Below, in pieces: positions 61,220-64,000 of a DNA stretch of 64,000 nucleotides. Where the stretch lies: positions 62,001 through 126,000 of the forward strand of contig MKUQ01000016.1 in the NCBI GenBank assembly GCA_001898645.1, in the 5' to 3' direction. A model generated the notes under the pieces. The model had not been told where the DNA came from. It ran no database searches and saw only the letters and a program-made list of their open reading frames with translations. The stretch is from Burkholderiales bacterium 70-64. GTDB lineage: Bacteria; Pseudomonadota; Gammaproteobacteria; Burkholderiales; Burkholderiaceae_E. Position 1 is the stretch's first letter. Every line of letters begins with the position of its first letter. The position numbers were made by a program, and so were the translations under genes.

Positions 61220-62280
61220 CGTTTCCTCCCCACCGTGGCGATCACGCGGGTGCCCCCGCCACGCCTCGATTCGATGCGCAGCGAGCCGTCGAGGGCGCGC
61301 AGGCGTTCCTGCATGATCAGCAGCCCCAGCCCCTCGGTGGCGTGGCCGAGGCGGTCGGGCGCGTCGAAGCCGCAGCCGTTGTCGGCGATGGTCAGGCAGA
61401 CCTCCTCGCGCCCGACCTCGAGCGTGACGTACACCTGGTCGGCCTGGGAGTGCTTGAGCACATTGGTGAGCGCTTCCTGGCCGATGCGGAACAGCGCCAT
61501 CTCGGCCTCCTGGCGCAGGCGCAGCACGGGGTCCTTCGCCTCGACGACCACGCGGATGCCGGTTCGCGCCGAGAACTGCTCGGCATGCGAGCGCAGCGTG
61601 ACCGCCAGCCCGTAGTCGTCGAGCACCAGCGGACGCAGCGCCCCGGCCACGTCGCGCACCGCCTCCACCGTGCCCTCGACCAGCCCGATCGAGTCGTCCA
61701 GCCGCGAGCCGACCTTGCCGAGCAGGTTCGCCGGCAGCAGGTCCCTGATGATGTGCAGGTTCAGGTTGATGGTGGACAGGTCCTGGCCGATGCGGTCGTG
61801 CAGCTCGGCCGACAGGTTGCGCCGCTCGCTTTCCTGGATCTCGACGATACGCTGCGAGATCGCGCGCAGCCGCGCCGCGTAGCGGCGCGCCTCGGTCTCG
61901 GCGCGCTTGCGCGCGGTGATGTCGACCACCGTGGCGCGCGTGTTCAGGAAGATGCCGCCGCGGTCACGTACCGTGCCGATGCGCAGCAGCGCGTCGAACA
62001 CCGAGCCGTCCTTGCGCACCAGCTCGGTCTCGATCTCGGAGCTGTCGCGGCCGTCGCGCAGCGCCTCGAAGGCACGCTGGTAGGCGCGGCGGCAGCGCAC
62101 CGAGACGGCATCGACGTACCTGCGCCGGCCGACCAGCTCCGCGCACGCGTAACCCAGCCAGGAGAGCTCGGTGCGGTTCATCCGAACCACCATGCCATCC
62201 GGGCCGACGCTGTGGTAGCCGCACGGCGCGTTCTCGTAGAGATCGCGCAGCTCGGCTGCGATCCCTTCCTCTTCCGACAT
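61216..62280 (-). CDS. PAS-domain sensor histidine kinase (HisKA_3 type)
   Basis: A 354-residue soluble kinase. A PAS domain (about 8-125: E-N-A-P-C-G-Y-H-S-V-G-P-D-G, E-L-V-R-K-D-G-S-V-F-D) senses an unknown signal, then H161 in S-A-E-L-H-D-R-I-G-Q-D-L-S is phosphorylated, and the ATPase domain has I-A-D-N-G-C-G-F-D near the end. No membrane helices. The ATG at 62280 is preferred to a GTG at 62343. Partner of the overlapping response regulator. Confidence 0.92.
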   Translation of the reverse strand: MSEEEGIAAELRDLYENAPCGYHSVGPDGMVVRMNRTELSWLGYACAELVGRRRYVDAVSVRCRRAYQRAFEALRDGRDSSEIETELVRKDGSVFDALLRIGTVRDRGGIFLNTRATVVDITARKRAETEARRYAARLRAISQRIVEIQESERRNLSAELHDRIGQDLSTINLNLHIIRDLLPANLLGKVGSRLDDSIGLVEGTVEAVRDVAGALRPLVLDDYGLAVTLRSHAEQFSARTGIRVVVEAKDPVLRLRQEAEMALFRIGQEALTNVLKHSQADQVYVTLEVGREEVCLTIADNGCGFDAPDRLGHATEGLGLLIMQERLRALDGSLRIESRRGGGTRVIATVGRKR

Positions 62281-62504
62281 GTGGCGAGCGTCCAACCGGC
62301 CTCGCCGACGGCCGATGTGCGCATTCTCCCACGGGGAGCGCACCCGCGTCGCGGGGTCAAGATTCCCCTACACGATTCGTCGAGCATCCCCGATGGCGAG
62401 CCCCCGTGCCGCGTCGTCCAATCGAGGCTGACGTGCCCGGCGCCGCGGCCGCCTGCCCCGGGGCGGGCGGCACGGGTGCGCCGTTTCGCCGAAGGAGACG
62501 CACC

Positions 62505-62999
62505 ATGCACCCCACCATCGACTACCGCAAGGCCGCGCCCGACGGCGTGGCCGCCATGTCGGGCCTCGAGGCCTACGTGCGCAAGTGCGGACTCGATGAG
62601 AACCTGCTCGAGCTGGTCCGTACGCGCGCCTCGCAGATCAATGGCTGCGCCTACTGCATCGACATGCATACCAAGGACGCGCGCGCGCGCGGCGAGACCG
62701 AGCAGCGGCTGTATGCGCTGCCGGCCTGGCGGGAAACCCCGTTCTATACCGAGCGCGAGCGGGCCGCCCTGGCCTGGACCGAGGCGCTCACCCGGATCTC
62801 CGGACAGGGCGTGCCGGAGGAGGACTACACGCTGGCGCGCCAGCAGTTCACCGAGAAGGAGCTGGTCGACCTGTCGCTGGCGATCATCGCCATCAACGGC
62901 TGGAACCGCCTGGCCATTCCGTTTCGCACCGTGCCCGGCACCTACCACCCCGCCCAGCCGAAGTCGCGCACCCGCGCGCCGTCGGCCTCGCACGGATGA
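62505..62999 (+). CDS. Carboxymuconolactone decarboxylase / AhpD-like protein
   Basis: A 164-residue AhpD-fold protein. Cys48 and Cys51 in N-G-C-A-Y-C-I-D-M-H, with His55, form the CxxCxxxH redox centre of alkylhydroperoxidase-like proteins, and the E-R-A-A-L-A-W-T-E-A-L-T helix follows. Likely removes peroxides or acts in redox stress; a true decarboxylase function is unlikely with the CxxC present. AAGGAG precedes the ATG. Divergent from the kinase gene. Confidence 0.9.
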   Translation: MHPTIDYRKAAPDGVAAMSGLEAYVRKCGLDENLLELVRTRASQINGCAYCIDMHTKDARARGETEQRLYALPAWRETPFYTERERAALAWTEALTRISGQGVPEEDYTLARQQFTEKELVDLSLAIIAINGWNRLAIPFRTVPGTYHPAQPKSRTRAPSASHG

Positions 63000-63042
63000 G
63001 GGGTCCGTCCAGCCCGTTCCATCGACCCAAGGAGCGCACGAC

Positions 63043-64000
63043 ATGAACGAGAACGAAGATCCCGCCATCATCACTCCCGCCCCCGTTGCCGCCCCCGCCG
63101 ACGCTCCCGAGGCGCCGGCGCGCCGCGGGTTCATCCGCGCCACCGGCGCGGCCGGGCTCGCCCTCGGCGCCGGCCCGCTGATCCTGCCGCGCAAGGCGCG
63201 GGCCGCCGGCAAGACGCTGAAGATCCTGCAATGGGCCCACTTCGTGCCGGCCTACGACAAGTGGTTCGACAACGAGTACACCAAGCAGTGGGGCGAGAAG
63301 AACGATACCGAGGTTATCGTCGACCACGTCGGCATCCCCGCCATCAACTCGCGCGCCGCCGCCGAGGTGTCGGCGCAGAAGGGCCACGACCTGTTCATGT
63401 TCCTGTGGCCGCCTCCGACCTACGAGACGCAGGTGATCGACCACAAGGAGATCTACCAGGAGTGCGAGCGCAAGCACGGCAAGCCGATCGACCTGGCCGT
63501 CAAGAGCACCTACAACCCGAAGACGAAGAAGTACTTCGGCTTCTCCGACAGCTTCGTGCCCGACCCGGTCAACTACCGCATCGACCTGTGGTCCGAGGCC
63601 GGCATGGCGGAAGGCCCGCGCAGCTGGGAAGACGTGCTGCGCGTCGGCAAGAAGATCAAGGACAGCAAGAACATCCCGGTCGGCGTCGGCCTGTCGGCCG
63701 AGCTCGACACCGCGATGGCGATGCGCACCATCCTCTACGCCTTCGGCGGCTCGGTGCAGGACCCCGAGGGCAAGGTGATCCTCGACTCCAAGAACACGCT
63801 GGATGCGGTCAAGTTCGTCACCGACCTGTACAAGCAGACCATGACCCCCGAGGTGATGGCCTGGGACGCCTCCTCGAACAACCGCGCCCTGCTGGCGGGC
63901 AAGGTCTCGCTGTGCCTGAACGCCATCTCCACCACGCGCGCGGCCGAGAACGACAAGCTGCCGATCGCCGACCAGATCGGCCTGACCAAGGCGCTGATGG
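63043..64000 (+). CDS. Tat-exported ABC substrate-binding protein (partial)
   Basis: The first 319 codons of an extracellular solute-binding protein, cut off by the window end. Residues 26-54 hold a twin-arginine signal (A-R-R-G-F-I-R, hydrophobic core, A-R-A cleavage). The mature part (K-T-L-K-I-L-Q-W-A-H-F-V-P-A-Y-D-K-W-F) fits the family 1 sugar-type binding proteins, with G-H-D-L-F-M-F-L-W-P-P and R-S-W-E-D-V-L. Many such proteins bind sugars or polyols, but Tat export in this group is less common. The permeases should follow beyond the window. Confidence 0.9.
   Translation, partial: MNENEDPAIITPAPVAAPADAPEAPARRGFIRATGAAGLALGAGPLILPRKARAAGKTLKILQWAHFVPAYDKWFDNEYTKQWGEKNDTEVIVDHVGIPAINSRAAAEVSAQKGHDLFMFLWPPPTYETQVIDHKEIYQECERKHGKPIDLAVKSTYNPKTKKYFGFSDSFVPDPVNYRIDLWSEAGMAEGPRSWEDVLRVGKKIKDSKNIPVGVGLSAELDTAMAMRTILYAFGGSVQDPEGKVILDSKNTLDAVKFVTDLYKQTMTPEVMAWDASSNNRALLAGKVSLCLNAISTTRAAENDKLPIADQIGLTKALM

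Noticed and set aside
1-64000. tRNA, rRNA, CRISPR array, insertion sequence or prophage
   Set aside because: No cloverleaf-like sequence, rRNA segment, spaced direct-repeat array, transposase, integrase or phage structural gene was recognised on either strand.

Overview
The window is GC-rich, densely coded DNA from what is most likely a betaproteobacterium of the Burkholderiales/Rhodocyclales type. The reasons are: a PEP-CTERM surface protein with a sigma-54-like promoter, a full respiratory nitrate reductase locus, benzoyl-CoA-type aromatic metabolism with a BoxR/BzdR-family regulator, an orphan Bug-type solute-binding protein, and the conserved order pyk ... fba ... purC-purE-purK-sua5. The window opens inside an FKBP gene and ends inside a Tat-exported solute-binding protein gene. 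No rRNA, tRNA, CRISPR array or intact insertion sequence was found, and no gap longer than about 300 bases lacks a gene.

Layout. 0-5.6 kb: FKBP end, PEP-CTERM protein, glnS, metallo-hydrolase, DUF2237, amidase. 5.6-7.4 kb: a small accessory patch with an XRE-regulator remnant and two convergent PIN-domain toxin-antitoxin pairs. 7.4-10.5 kb: two TPM-domain proteins, LemA, MsrA, DUF1992. 10.5-13.5 kb: a two-domain salicylyl-CoA/2-aminobenzoyl-CoA hydroxylase-reductase, divergent from a Rid-family gene. 13.6-26.9 kb, all on the minus strand: narXL, narK1, narK2, narGHJI and a PpiC-type isomerase. 27-28.2 kb: glutaryl-CoA dehydrogenase.

28.3-37.7 kb is the most interesting block. A GntR regulator is followed by an NMT1/TauA-type ABC importer, an Asp/Glu-racemase-superfamily enzyme, a HyuA/HyuB (hydantoinase/oxoprolinase-type ATP-dependent) pair and a family III CoA-transferase. 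Both promoters of the block carry a nearly identical palindromic site, so it reads as one regulon that imports, isomerises, opens or carboxylates, and CoA-activates a substrate I cannot name.

37.7-43.6 kb is a benzoate module: MaoC hydratase, benzoate-CoA ligase, UspA, BoxR, an alpha/beta hydrolase and a protein with three Usp domains, with no boxABC in view. It ends at a roughly 120-bp imperfect palindrome that shares sequence with shorter elements elsewhere. 43.7-55.9 kb is the housekeeping sua5-purKEC-fba-pyk segment, interrupted between fba and pyk by an insertion-like trio (Bug protein, amidohydrolase, LysR). A decayed regulatory protein gene lies next to fba. 56-60.4 kb is a complete branched-chain amino acid type ABC transporter (livFGMHK). 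60.6-62.3 kb is a second NarL-type two-component pair, followed by an AhpD-like protein and the truncated Tat substrate-binding protein gene.

Together the genes fit a facultative denitrifier that respires nitrate while degrading aromatic acids through CoA thioesters; glutaryl-CoA dehydrogenase, benzoate-CoA ligase and the aryl-CoA hydroxylase all fit that picture.
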